The notes beneath the pieces are model-generated. The model worked only from the letters and a program-made list of their open reading frames with translations, did not search any database and was not told where the DNA came from. Position numbers and translations under genes: made by a program. Positions 1 through 7,927 of a stretch of 64,000 nucleotides of DNA are shown in pieces (within the stretch, counting starts at the first letter, position 1; every line of letters starts with the position of its first letter). Origin of the DNA: Flavobacterium sp. HJJ. Lineage in GTDB: Bacteria; Bacteroidota; Bacteroidia; Flavobacteriales; Flavobacteriaceae. The stretch covers positions 1-64,000 of the forward strand of contig NZ_JADKPR010000026.1 in assembly GCF_015351475.1 (NCBI RefSeq). The letters are read 5' to 3'.

Positions 1-23
1 AGCAATCCATAGGAGACTTTCAT
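1..23 (-). CDS. Possible start of a further minus-strand gene, cut by the window edge
   Basis: An ATG at 23 on the minus strand opens a frame MKVSYGLL that runs off the left edge. It follows the glycosyltransferase stop by about 40 bases in the same direction. A beginning of this kind would suit another sugar-transfer gene, but only eight codons are visible. The call rests on position and an open frame alone. Confidence 0.25.
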
Positions 24-63
24 TCTGCCTAACCAAATCTATGGATTTTCAGTCCATAGTGGT

Positions 64-957
64 TTAGTGTTTGGTTTGTAGTCTGCAGAAATGCCCCAGT
101 TTATACAGGTCAAATAGCAATAAAGAAGGTTTGTCTGAAATTAATTGGGCAGTAATTTTATCTTCAAATAAATTAAAGAAATATGCAGTAAAGTGTATCA
201 GTTTTAGTTTTTTCAGTAAAGAATACACAGTAATGATTTTGCTGTCTTTTAAATCTATTTTTTTGAAATTAACAATATAAACTAAGTTTTCAAGAGCAGT
301 TTTTGTTTTATTCAAAAACAGATTCGAGGTCTCTAAATTTAAATGAAAAACAGGATTTTCTATATGGGTTACTTTAATATTGTTTGCTTCCAATGTTGTC
401 ATAAAGCATAAATCTTCGTAGCCGTATTGTGTGATATTTTCATCAAAAGGATATTGTGAAAAAAGCTTTTTTTTCAGCAGTAGATTAGAAGATAATGCCC
501 TGCTGTTAGGTTTTTTTTTTCTTTTTTCTACAGAAAGTGATTCTCTTTTATGACCATAAATCCAACGCAATAGATGGTCTTTTTTTGGTTTATTTTGCTC
601 GTAAAGTATTCCGCCAAAAATAATTGGATTGCTGCTTTTCTGAACTTCTAAAAGATAATTTTTTATAAAATCGGTACTTTGGGGAAAAGTATCGCAGTCT
701 AAAATAAGCTGCCAGCTATACTTTGATTTCCGTGACATCTTGTTGATGTTTTTTCCTCTTCCTAAATTTGTTTCATTAGAAGAAAAACAACAGTTATCTA
801 AGGAATTTATTTCGTTGTTTTCAGCTAAAAAAACATTGGAAGCATCATCCTGACAGATTATTTCATATTCCAAATTACATTCTGAACACTGCTTATGTAA
901 TTCCAAAACTAATGGTAAAGCATTGTAATTGTAAACCGGAATAAGAATAGAAATCAT
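64..957 (-). CDS. Family 2 glycosyltransferase
   Basis: This 297-residue cytoplasmic or membrane-associated GT-A fold transferase probably moves a nucleotide-activated sugar onto a surface glycan. It starts with the family 2 strand ISILIPVYN (residues 2-10), then QDDAS (36-40) for nucleotide binding, a DCD metal motif (87-89) and a GYED segment (179-182) where the catalytic base usually lies. The C-terminal 90 residues are not recognised. Its ATG overlaps the stop codon of the upstream ATPase gene by one base (TAATG), so the two are probably translated together. Donor and acceptor cannot be read from the sequence. The fold assignment is firm; the pathway is inference. Confidence 0.85.
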   Translation of the reverse strand: MISILIPVYNYNALPLVLELHKQCSECNLEYEIICQDDASNVFLAENNEINSLDNCCFSSNETNLGRGKNINKMSRKSKYSWQLILDCDTFPQSTDFIKNYLLEVQKSSNPIIFGGILYEQNKPKKDHLLRWIYGHKRESLSVEKRKKKPNSRALSSNLLLKKKLFSQYPFDENITQYGYEDLCFMTTLEANNIKVTHIENPVFHLNLETSNLFLNKTKTALENLVYIVNFKKIDLKDSKIITVYSLLKKLKLIHFTAYFFNLFEDKITAQLISDKPSLLLFDLYKLGHFCRLQTKH

Positions 958-1640
958 TATACCGTTCTTTGAACTACTTCAAAAATAGTCGCGTCCTCAC
1001 ATTTTAAGGTTTTGTATGGGTATTTCATCAGCAAAGCATAATCGTGAGTAGCCATGATGACTGTTTTGCCTAAGGCATTGATTTGTCTTAAAACTTCAAG
1101 GACTTCGATGCTGGTTTGCGGGTCAAGGTTTCCTGTTGGTTCATCGGCAAGAATAAATTCCGGATCATTTAATAAAGCTCTTGCAATGGCAACACGCTGC
1201 TGCTCACCGCCAGATAATTGATGTGGCATTTTATTTGCAAAATCTTTCATATTTACTTTTGCTAATACTTCTTCGATTTTAGCGTCCATTTCTGCCTTGT
1301 CAGTCCAGCCTGTTGCTTTCAAAACAAAAAGCATATTGTCTTGTACAGTACGGTCTGGCAGTAATTTGAAATCCTGAAAAACAATTCCAAACTTTCTCCT
1401 CAAAAACGGAATATCTTCTTCTTTTAAAGTTGCCAAATCAAATTCTACAATCTTGCCTTCGCCTTCAGTTAATGGCAAATCAGCATATAGTGTTTTTAAT
1501 AAACTGCTTTTTCCAGAACCTGTTTTCCCGATGATGTAGATAAATTCGCCGTGAGTAACTTCTAAATTAACATCAGATAAAATAGTTTTCCCTTCTTGAT
1601 ATATGTTTACGTTTTTTAAAGACAGTACCGATTGAGCCAT
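957..1640 (-). CDS. ftsE: FtsE-like ABC transporter ATP-binding protein
   Basis: This 227-residue ATPase has Walker A GKTGSGKSS (38-46), Q-loop Q89, signature LSGGEQQ (142-148), Walker B ILADEP (163-168) and a THD switch histidine near 198. Length and sequence fit FtsE, the ATPase that with FtsX regulates septal peptidoglycan hydrolases. No ftsX lies in the window, as is common in Bacteroidota where the two genes are separated. It is the first gene of a two-gene unit with the glycosyltransferase. A near-consensus -7 box (TACTTTTA) lies at 1661-1668. LolD/MacB-type ATPases are the main alternative. Confidence 0.85.
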   Translation of the reverse strand: MAQSVLSLKNVNIYQEGKTILSDVNLEVTHGEFIYIIGKTGSGKSSLLKTLYADLPLTEGEGKIVEFDLATLKEEDIPFLRRKFGIVFQDFKLLPDRTVQDNMLFVLKATGWTDKAEMDAKIEEVLAKVNMKDFANKMPHQLSGGEQQRVAIARALLNDPEFILADEPTGNLDPQTSIEVLEVLRQINALGKTVIMATHDYALLMKYPYKTLKCEDATIFEVVQRTV

Positions 1641-1660
1641 GATAGAATTTGTTTATTGGG

Positions 1661-1668
1661 TAAAAGTA
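1661..1668 (-). promoter_or_regulatory. Near-consensus -7 promoter element for ftsE
   Basis: On the minus strand this reads TACTTTTA, one mismatch from TAnnTTTG. It lies 21 bases upstream of the ftsE ATG, with T-rich sequence further upstream that could act as the -33 region. Confidence 0.35.
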
Positions 1669-1796
1669 AAAAATCAAATTTCAAAAAACAAAAATCAAAT
1701 GACAAAACTCAAAACTCAAAAAAACAAATTTCAAAGAAAGCAAATTCAGATTTGCGTTTAGCTCCCCTCTCCTTTGGAGAGGAGTCGGGGGTGAGG
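1669..1796. repeat. A-rich low-complexity tract followed by a CTCTCC/GGAGAG palindromic repeat
   Basis: Positions 1669-1745 are degenerate repeats of AAATCAAA and AACTCAAA. At 1762-1796 a small palindrome (CTCTCC-TTT-GGAGAG followed by a GGGGGTGAGG tail) belongs to the same family as the elements inside the barrel gene (4981-5012) and yidD (22364-22397). Confidence 0.6.
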
Positions 1797-1850
1797 AAAA
1801 ATAATTTATAATAAAAACGTCTCGGCTTCCGTTATAAAATCAGAATTAAA

Positions 1851-1858
1851 TATCTTTG
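1851..1858 (+). promoter_or_regulatory. Promoter -7 element for the TPR gene
   Basis: TATCTTTG is a perfect match to the Bacteroidota -7 consensus TAnnTTTG. It lies 20 bases upstream of the ATG at 1879, so the mRNA leader would be very short. Confidence 0.65.
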
Positions 1859-1878
1859 ATTGACTAAATAAAACAACA

Positions 1879-4800
1879 ATGCGTATACCTATCAGGCTTT
1901 TTTCATTCCTTTTTTTTGTTCCAATAACCTCTCTGTTTTCTCAGCAATCGACCGTTTATACATACTCATTAAAAGACTTCGACAAAGCGGTTTCATTGTA
2001 TGAAGATCAGCAGTATGCGTCGGCACAAATTATTTTTAAACAGGTAAAAGAGAAAGCTACGACCGAAGGATTACAGTCTGATTGTGCTTACTATATTGCC
2101 AATTGTGCCATTCGTACCGATCAGGATAATGCCGAAGAACTTATTAATCGTTTTGTGGAAGAATACCCGTCAAGCCGAAAACAAAATCAGGCTTTTATCG
2201 ATGTTGCCTATTACTATTTCGACCATAAAGAATATAAAGAAGCGATGCACTGGTTTGAAAGAGTGGATGAAAGTGTTTTGAAGGACAGTGAAAAAAACAA
2301 ATTCAATTTCCAAAAAGGATATACTTATTTTGATGCCAAAAATCCAAAAAAAGCAAAAAGTTATTTCAGCAGAGTAACCGATTCCGATGAATATGGCACA
2401 CAAAGTAAATATTATATGGGTTTCATGGCGTATGAATCTGATGATTATGCGGAAGCCAACAAGCAGTTTGATCAGGTTTCGGGCAATGAAAAATATGCCG
2501 AGAAATTATCTTACTACAAATCAGATATGAGTTTCAAGGCTGGAGAGTTTCAAAAAGCTATTGATTTGGGTATTAAAGCAATGTCAAAATCAACTCCCGA
2601 GGAAAAATCAGAATTGAATAAAATTATCGGCGAAAGCTATTTTAACTTAAAACAATATGATAAGGCAATTCCTTATTTGGTGGGTTATAAAGGTAAAAAT
2701 GGAAAATGGAACAACACCGATTTCTATCAGTTGGGATATGCGTATTATGTGCAGAAAGATTATGAAAATGCCGTTTCGCAATTCAATAAAATTATTGATG
2801 GGAATGATTTCATAGCGCAGAATGCCTATTATCATTTAGGAGAAAGTTATTTGGAATCTGGGAAAAAGCAACAGGCTTTGAATGCTTTCAAGAATGCCTC
2901 GGAAATGAATTTCAATTTAAAACTGCAGGAAGATGCGAGTTTTAATTATGCCAAACTGAGCTACGAAATTGGTAATTCCTACCAGACTGTTCCCGAAGTT
3001 TTGCTGGCTTTTATGACTAAATATCCAACGAATCCTAATAATAATCTGATAGAAAAATTATTGATTGACTCTTATATTTCGTCCAAAAACTATAAGGAAG
3101 CATTGGTTTTATTAGAAAAAAATAAAACTTCCGAAAATAGAGCAGTTTACCAAAAAGTAGCTTTTTACAGAGGATTGGAATTGTATACTAATAGTGATTA
3201 TTTTGGTTCTATTGCAATGTTCGAAAAAGGATTGAAAGAACAAAAAGATGCTGTAATTACCGCCCGTACCACTTTCTGGAAAGCCGAATCCGAATATAAT
3301 TTGGAAAATTTCAAAGACGCTTTAGCAAGTTATCAGCAGTTTGTGGATTTGCCAAAAGCGAAAGAAACGGCTGAGTTCAAAAACATTAATTACAATATTG
3401 CCTACGCCAATTTCAAATTGAAAGAATATGATACCGCAGGTGATTTTTTCCAAAAACAAATAGAAAACAACAAGGCAGATAAATTTCGTCTGAATGATTC
3501 GTATCTGCGATTGGCCGACTGCCGATTTGTAACGACTAAATATCAGGTGGCTTTGGATGCCTACATTAAGGTAATTGAATCTAAAAGTGTAGATGCTGAT
3601 TATGCCTATTTCCAGAAAGCGCTTTGCTATGGTTTCCTTTTGAAAAACAGTAAAAAGATCGAAGAACTGAATGCGTTTTTGACATTATATCCAAAATCAG
3701 ATTATCAGGACGATGTTTTATTTGAACTTGGAAATACGTATGTGGCAGAGAACAAACAGGACTTAGCGATTAAAGCTTATGATAAGTTAATTGCAGGTTT
3801 TAAAAGCAGTTCTTACACGTCAAAATCTATTTTGCGTCAGGGATTGATTTATTATAATTCGGATAAAGATGACCTGGCTATTGCTAAATTTAAAAAAGTG
3901 GCTTCCGATTTCCCTAAAACTCCCGAAGCCTACGAAGCCGTTGCTACAGCCCGCTTGATTTATGTCGATAACGGAAAAGTGGATGAATATGCTTCTTGGG
4001 TACGTACTTTGGATTTTGTTGCTGTGACTGATTTGGAATTAGATAATGATTCTTTTGAAGCTTCGCAAAAACAATTGGAACAAGGAAATACGAAGCAGGC
4101 TATTTCAGGTTTTAGCAATTATGTGGCTAAGTTCCCGAATGGAGTTCATATTCTGCAGGCTAATTTTCAGTTGGCACAGCTGTATTTTACTGAAGGTTCA
4201 GAGAGCAAATCGATTCCTAATTATGAATATGTAATCAGTCAGCCACGATGCGAATACACCGAACAGTCTTTGGTGCGATTGGCGCAGATTTTTTTGAAAG
4301 CTAAAAATTGCGACAAAACTATTTCTGTTTTGACCCGTATTGAAAATGAAGCCGATTTTCCGCAGAATAAAACTTTTGCGCAGGCGAACTTGATGAAGTG
4401 TTATTACGAAACCAAGAATTATACAAATTCAGTTGTATATGCTGATAAAGTTCTGGCTAATCCAAAAGCGGAAGAAAATGTAAAAAGCGACGCTCAGATT
4501 ATTGTGGCACGTTCAGCAATGCAGACAGGTGATGAAGCGAAAGCCAAAACCGCTTACGCAAAATTAATGACCGTAAGCAAAGGAGAATTATCTGCAGAAG
4601 CATTGTATTATGACGCTTATTTTAAAAACAAAGACGGGAAATTTGAACTTTCGAATACTGCGATTCAAAAATTAGCCAAAAATTATTCGAGTTACCGTTA
4701 TTATGGAGCCAAAGGTTTGATCTTGATGGCAAAAAATTACTATGGCTTGAAAGACAGTTATCAGGCAACTTATGTTTTGGACAATGTAATCGAAAATTTC

Positions 4801-4893
4801 ACCGACTATTCGGATGTGGTTGAAGAAGCAAAAACAGAACTGAATAAAATAAAAACCGAGGAAGCCAAAACGAATTCATCAATTAAAGGTTAG
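1879..4893 (+). CDS. Large exported tetratricopeptide-repeat protein
   Basis: This 1004-residue protein has a signal peptide (residues 1-21, ending SLFSQ) and then almost only TPR-type helical hairpins, with recurring motifs of the kind YxxGxxxYxxxxYxxAxxxF from about residue 30 to 980. It should be a periplasmic or outer-membrane-associated scaffold, because TPRs bind other proteins and no catalytic motif is seen. Its stop lies 35 bases before the outer-membrane barrel gene, so the two probably form an operon from the promoter at 1851 and may act in one envelope complex. A YbgF/BamD-like assembly role is possible but unproven. Confidence 0.85.
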   Translation: MRIPIRLFSFLFFVPITSLFSQQSTVYTYSLKDFDKAVSLYEDQQYASAQIIFKQVKEKATTEGLQSDCAYYIANCAIRTDQDNAEELINRFVEEYPSSRKQNQAFIDVAYYYFDHKEYKEAMHWFERVDESVLKDSEKNKFNFQKGYTYFDAKNPKKAKSYFSRVTDSDEYGTQSKYYMGFMAYESDDYAEANKQFDQVSGNEKYAEKLSYYKSDMSFKAGEFQKAIDLGIKAMSKSTPEEKSELNKIIGESYFNLKQYDKAIPYLVGYKGKNGKWNNTDFYQLGYAYYVQKDYENAVSQFNKIIDGNDFIAQNAYYHLGESYLESGKKQQALNAFKNASEMNFNLKLQEDASFNYAKLSYEIGNSYQTVPEVLLAFMTKYPTNPNNNLIEKLLIDSYISSKNYKEALVLLEKNKTSENRAVYQKVAFYRGLELYTNSDYFGSIAMFEKGLKEQKDAVITARTTFWKAESEYNLENFKDALASYQQFVDLPKAKETAEFKNINYNIAYANFKLKEYDTAGDFFQKQIENNKADKFRLNDSYLRLADCRFVTTKYQVALDAYIKVIESKSVDADYAYFQKALCYGFLLKNSKKIEELNAFLTLYPKSDYQDDVLFELGNTYVAENKQDLAIKAYDKLIAGFKSSSYTSKSILRQGLIYYNSDKDDLAIAKFKKVASDFPKTPEAYEAVATARLIYVDNGKVDEYASWVRTLDFVAVTDLELDNDSFEASQKQLEQGNTKQAISGFSNYVAKFPNGVHILQANFQLAQLYFTEGSESKSIPNYEYVISQPRCEYTEQSLVRLAQIFLKAKNCDKTISVLTRIENEADFPQNKTFAQANLMKCYYETKNYTNSVVYADKVLANPKAEENVKSDAQIIVARSAMQTGDEAKAKTAYAKLMTVSKGELSAEALYYDAYFKNKDGKFELSNTAIQKLAKNYSSYRYYGAKGLILMAKNYYGLKDSYQATYVLDNVIENFTDYSDVVEEAKTELNKIKTEEAKTNSSIKG

Positions 4894-4928
4894 ATTTTAG
4901 AAATTAGAGAATAGAAAATAGATAAAAG

Positions 4929-6755
4929 ATGATAATCAAAAATATAAAAACATTCATAAATAAGTTATCAACGTCTTTAACTCCCCCTCCTTCGGAGGGG
5001 GCTGGGGGGAGGTTTTGGGTGGGACTTTTCCTTTTACTGCTTACTCAATTTTCATTTGCTCAGGATAAAAAGGATAATATTGGCACAGAAGTCGTGAATG
5101 TGGTAAAACCATATACGCCTACAATTTCGGATGCTTTCAAGGTAAAAGAAGTTCCAGCCAGCATTAATACTGATGAAAATGCTAAAAAAGAAAACGTAAA
5201 TTATTCGATTCTGCCTTTTCCGGTTGCTTCGACATTTGCTCCTGCCAAAGGAAATGCGCAAGGTGTGGAAAAAGGAAAACAGGAACGTTTGTTTAAGAAT
5301 TATGCAACGCTCGGTATTGGAAATTATGGACGTTTGAATGCAGAATTATACGTAAATGAAGACCTTAATAATAATGAATATGTAAGCGGAATGTTTCGCC
5401 ATAATTCATCTCAGGGAGATATTAAAGATGTGCTTCTTGACAATTTCTATTATGATACCAAAATTGATTTGATGTATGGTTCTAATGAACAAGATATGAC
5501 ATGGAATATAAAAGCAGGATATCAAAATCAGATTTACAATTGGTATGGATTACCTGCTAATTTCGGAAGTACTTTGACACCGCCGGCAGATATGGCTCTG
5601 ATTTATGGCATAAAACCGCAACAATCTTATAATACATTAACTGCAGGCGGTTCCATGGCTTTTGAAAATGGAATTCTAAATGATGTGACTATTGATTTTA
5701 CACATTTTACAGATGATTTTAGTTCAGCCGAGAATCGTTTTTTGCTGGCTCCGACTTTTAAATTTGACGTTATGGACGAAGCCATAAAAACAAAGATTTT
5801 TGTTGATTATATTGACGGAAGTTTTAAGAAGGATTATTCGGGAACTAATACTGCCGATATTAAATATGGCTTTACTAATTTAGGAATAGTACCGAGTTTC
5901 GTAATGAAAAGAGATGATTGGACGATTGATATCGGTGCAGGCTTAGTATATAGTGCGGGGAAAGATAACACCAGCAGTAAGTTTTATGTTTATCCGTCAG
6001 TTAAAGCTTCGTATAATGTAGTGAGTGATTTGATGATATTTTACGCGAATGCAATTGGTAATTTACAGCAGAACAACTATAAAGATTTTGTAGATGATAA
6101 CCCTTATGTTTCGCCTGCATTGAATATTAAACCAACGAATGAGCTGTTTGATATTCAGGCTGGGTTAAAGGGAAAATTGGCGAGTACTGTGAGTTATGAC
6201 GTAAAAGCATCCTATATACATGATGAAAATAAAGCATTGTTTAGAAGTAATGATTATACCGAAAAGAATACGAACGCTAATTATGGATTCGGAAACTCAT
6301 TTAAAGTAGTGTATGATGATTTGACAACAATGCGTTTTTATGGCGAAATAAAAGCGGATTTAGCCAAAGGTGTAACCGTTGAAGCTGATGTAACAGTGAG
6401 CAGTTATACGAAAAAATCAGAGCAGGAAGCATGGGATTTACCAGAACTTCAATTGAATGGTAAAGCAGATTTTATGATTACTAATAAATGGTTTGCAGGC
6501 GTAAATTTGTTTTATGTTGGCGAGCGTAAAGATTATCAGCTGAATACCGATATTGTTTATGTTACTGCTCCAAGCCCAATTACACTTGATGGTTATTTTG
6601 ATTTGAATGCCAATGTGCGATACAAACATAATGACAGATTTACTGCCTTTTTGAAAGCCAATAATATTTTGAATAATGACTATCAAAAATGGCTAAATTA
6701 TCAAGTTCAGGGCTTTCAGTTGATGGTTGGAGGGAATTATAAATTTGATTTTTAA
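4929..6755 (+). CDS. Outer-membrane beta-barrel protein, TonB-receptor-like but without a plug
   Basis: This is a 608-residue protein. After a signal peptide cleaved near A44 it has a short segment (VVNVVKPYTPTI, about 56-67) and then alternating aromatic/polar beta strands ending in FDF, typical of an outer-membrane barrel. No TonB plug domain is visible, and it is shorter than the true receptors in this window (754-827 residues). The N-terminus is odd: residues 18-27 (TPPPSEGAGG) are encoded by a palindromic intergenic-type repeat at 4981-5012 between the basic start and the hydrophobic core, and no other start codon would avoid it. It lies in an operon with the TPR gene. A small-molecule channel or assembly partner is possible. 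Confidence 0.75.
   Translation: MIIKNIKTFINKLSTSLTPPPSEGAGGRFWVGLFLLLLTQFSFAQDKKDNIGTEVVNVVKPYTPTISDAFKVKEVPASINTDENAKKENVNYSILPFPVASTFAPAKGNAQGVEKGKQERLFKNYATLGIGNYGRLNAELYVNEDLNNNEYVSGMFRHNSSQGDIKDVLLDNFYYDTKIDLMYGSNEQDMTWNIKAGYQNQIYNWYGLPANFGSTLTPPADMALIYGIKPQQSYNTLTAGGSMAFENGILNDVTIDFTHFTDDFSSAENRFLLAPTFKFDVMDEAIKTKIFVDYIDGSFKKDYSGTNTADIKYGFTNLGIVPSFVMKRDDWTIDIGAGLVYSAGKDNTSSKFYVYPSVKASYNVVSDLMIFYANAIGNLQQNNYKDFVDDNPYVSPALNIKPTNELFDIQAGLKGKLASTVSYDVKASYIHDENKALFRSNDYTEKNTNANYGFGNSFKVVYDDLTTMRFYGEIKADLAKGVTVEADVTVSSYTKKSEQEAWDLPELQLNGKADFMITNKWFAGVNLFYVGERKDYQLNTDIVYVTAPSPITLDGYFDLNANVRYKHNDRFTAFLKANNILNNDYQKWLNYQVQGFQLMVGGNYKFDF
4981..5012 (+). repeat. Palindromic CTCC/GGAG repeat inside the signal-peptide region
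   Basis: CCCCTCC-TTC-GGAGGGG followed by a CTGGGGGGAGG tail lies in frame within the barrel gene. It is the same family as 1762-1796 and 22364-22397. Confidence 0.7.
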
Positions 6756-6895
6756 GGACTAAGTTTCTGAGTTACTAAGACGCTAAGCTTCTAAGTTTTT
6801 TCAAGGGTTATAATATTAATAGATTTAATAACTTAGCATCTTCGTAATTCAGAGTCTTAGTAACTTAGTGACTCAGCAACTCAGCAACTTTTCCA
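6756..6895. repeat. Degenerate CTAAG/CTTAG/ACTCAGCA repeats
   Basis: The space between the barrel gene and the GreA-like gene is filled by short degenerate units such as CTAAGTTTCTGAG, and on the right CTTAGTAACTTAGTGACTC. The left and right halves are roughly inverted to each other. The repeats run up to the ATG at 6898, which argues against the in-frame ATG at 6868 as the true start. Confidence 0.6.
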
Positions 6896-6897
6896 TA

Positions 6898-7347
6898 ATG
6901 ACTTTCAAACAAAAAATACACCAATATTATTCACAATTAGTTCAGGATAGAATCGATGCTTTCCGCGACATGATTTCAGGGTTAACCGAAGATTCAAAGA
7001 ACGATGCCAAAGGTTCTGCAGGCGATAAACATGAAACCGCTTTGTCTATGATGCACATTGAGCAGGAAAAAATCAATCACAAACTGAAAGAAGTTTTGGC
7101 TCAAAAAAGCGTTCTGGACAAAATTGACCCAACTACAATTGCCAAAACCATTATCGTCGGAAGTTTGGTCAAAGCCAACGGAATTTATTTGTATCTGTCT
7201 TTGGCTTTGCCAAAAATCAATATTGAAGGAATTAATGTCATTGCACTTTCTCCGCAATCTCCGCTGGGAAATAAGTTAATGGGAAATACCGTTGGTTTTA
7301 CTTTTGAAATTAATGGGACGAAGTATTTGATTGAGAGTGTTGAATAA
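6898..7347 (+). CDS. GreA/GreB-like C-terminal-domain protein
   Basis: This 149-residue protein has a helical N-terminal half (about 1-80, with coiled-coil character) and a C-terminal FKBP-like segment ending SPLGNKLMGNTVGFTFEINGTKY, like the end of the transcript cleavage factors GreA/GreB. It may act on RNA polymerase or be a distant relative. Homologues in Flavobacterium are often labelled 3-oxoacyl-ACP synthase, but no thiolase-fold motif or active-site Cys is present. The start at 6898 is preferred because the longer version begins within repeat DNA. Confidence 0.6.
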   Translation: MTFKQKIHQYYSQLVQDRIDAFRDMISGLTEDSKNDAKGSAGDKHETALSMMHIEQEKINHKLKEVLAQKSVLDKIDPTTIAKTIIVGSLVKANGIYLYLSLALPKINIEGINVIALSPQSPLGNKLMGNTVGFTFEINGTKYLIESVE

Positions 7348-7611
7348 AATCAGCTTTAAATCTCAGTTGTTTAAAATTATAATTTGCGATCCGAGTGATA
7401 GCGAATAGTCAAAGCAATTTGCGGTGAAAAATAATAACCGAGAATTCGCAAATTTTTATATGTTTCTTTAATATTTTGCTTTTTTGTTTGAAATCTTTCA
7501 CAACACCATCATATATTATAACAAAATTAAACATAATGTTAAATCGATGTGTTCTTTCACAGAAAACCGTTCAATTCATTAAAAAATAGAAATCCCTAAA
7601 AAAACTTTTTG
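7348..7611. other. Intergenic stretch without a recognisable gene
   Basis: The 309 bases between the GreA-like gene and the small gene at 7657 hold A/T-rich sequence, a weak long-loop inverted pair (ATTTGCG near 7381 with CGCAAAT near 7450) and, at the right end, a possible promoter at 7612-7619. No coding or RNA feature could be supported. Confidence 0.5.
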
Positions 7612-7619
7612 TAATTTCG
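7612..7619 (+). promoter_or_regulatory. Possible -7 element for the gatA operon
   Basis: TAATTTCG differs from TAnnTTTG at one base and lies 37 bases before the ATG at 7657. It is the best candidate in the gap. Confidence 0.35.
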
Positions 7620-7656
7620 CGTGCTTAAAAGTTTGACTTTAAAACTACGTAAAATT

Positions 7657-7926
7657 ATGAGTAAAATAATGACAGTCGACATCTTGTCGAGTATTAAGGG
7701 AGCACAGCCTTCGGAGAGCGTGAACAAATTATTTGATGTGATTAAAAATGCAAATTCATCAAATGATAATTCCTTAAATAATGTCAATCGTAATTGTGTG
7801 TCAGTAAATAATTTAAGAGAAGATGTTGTGATAGAGAGTTCGGCTATTGAGAAACAGATTATTTTAGAAAATTTCCCGAACAAGAAAAATGGTTTTTTAG
7901 TGGTTGCAAAAGTTATAGAAGGATAA
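7657..7926 (+). CDS. Small unknown protein upstream of gatA
   Basis: This 89-residue protein, starting MSKIMTVDIL, is not recognised. It is soluble, has an Asn/Ser-rich middle (residues 27-48) and no signal peptide. Its stop is one base before the gatA ATG, so it is almost certainly the first gene of the gatA/gatB-aspS operon. GatC would be about this size and could be expected here, but I see no GatC-like LARLxL helix. The in-frame TTG upstream at 7621 is unlikely because it overlaps the promoter region. Confidence 0.6.
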   Translation: MSKIMTVDILSSIKGAQPSESVNKLFDVIKNANSSNDNSLNNVNRNCVSVNNLREDVVIESSAIEKQIILENFPNKKNGFLVVAKVIEG

Positions 7927-7927
7927 A

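Noticed and set aside
35..60. A tRNA-Phe-like anticodon stem-loop on the minus strand (CTATGGA-CTGAAAA-TCCATAG)
   Set aside because: No D arm precedes it and no T arm (GGTTCGA) or acceptor stem follows; it is only a seven-pair hairpin in an intergenic gap.
6868..6897. Upstream ATG giving a ten-residue longer GreA-like protein (MTQQLSNFSI)
   Set aside because: These codons are made of the degenerate intergenic repeat, and the ATG at 6898 begins directly at the conserved start.
6898..7347. 3-oxoacyl-ACP synthase label often given to this gene
   Set aside because: No Cys-His-His thiolase-type active site and only 149 residues; the C-terminus looks like GreA/GreB.
7657..7926. The small gene considered as gatC
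   Set aside because: Size and position fit, but the GatC helical motif is not recognisable, so no symbol was given.
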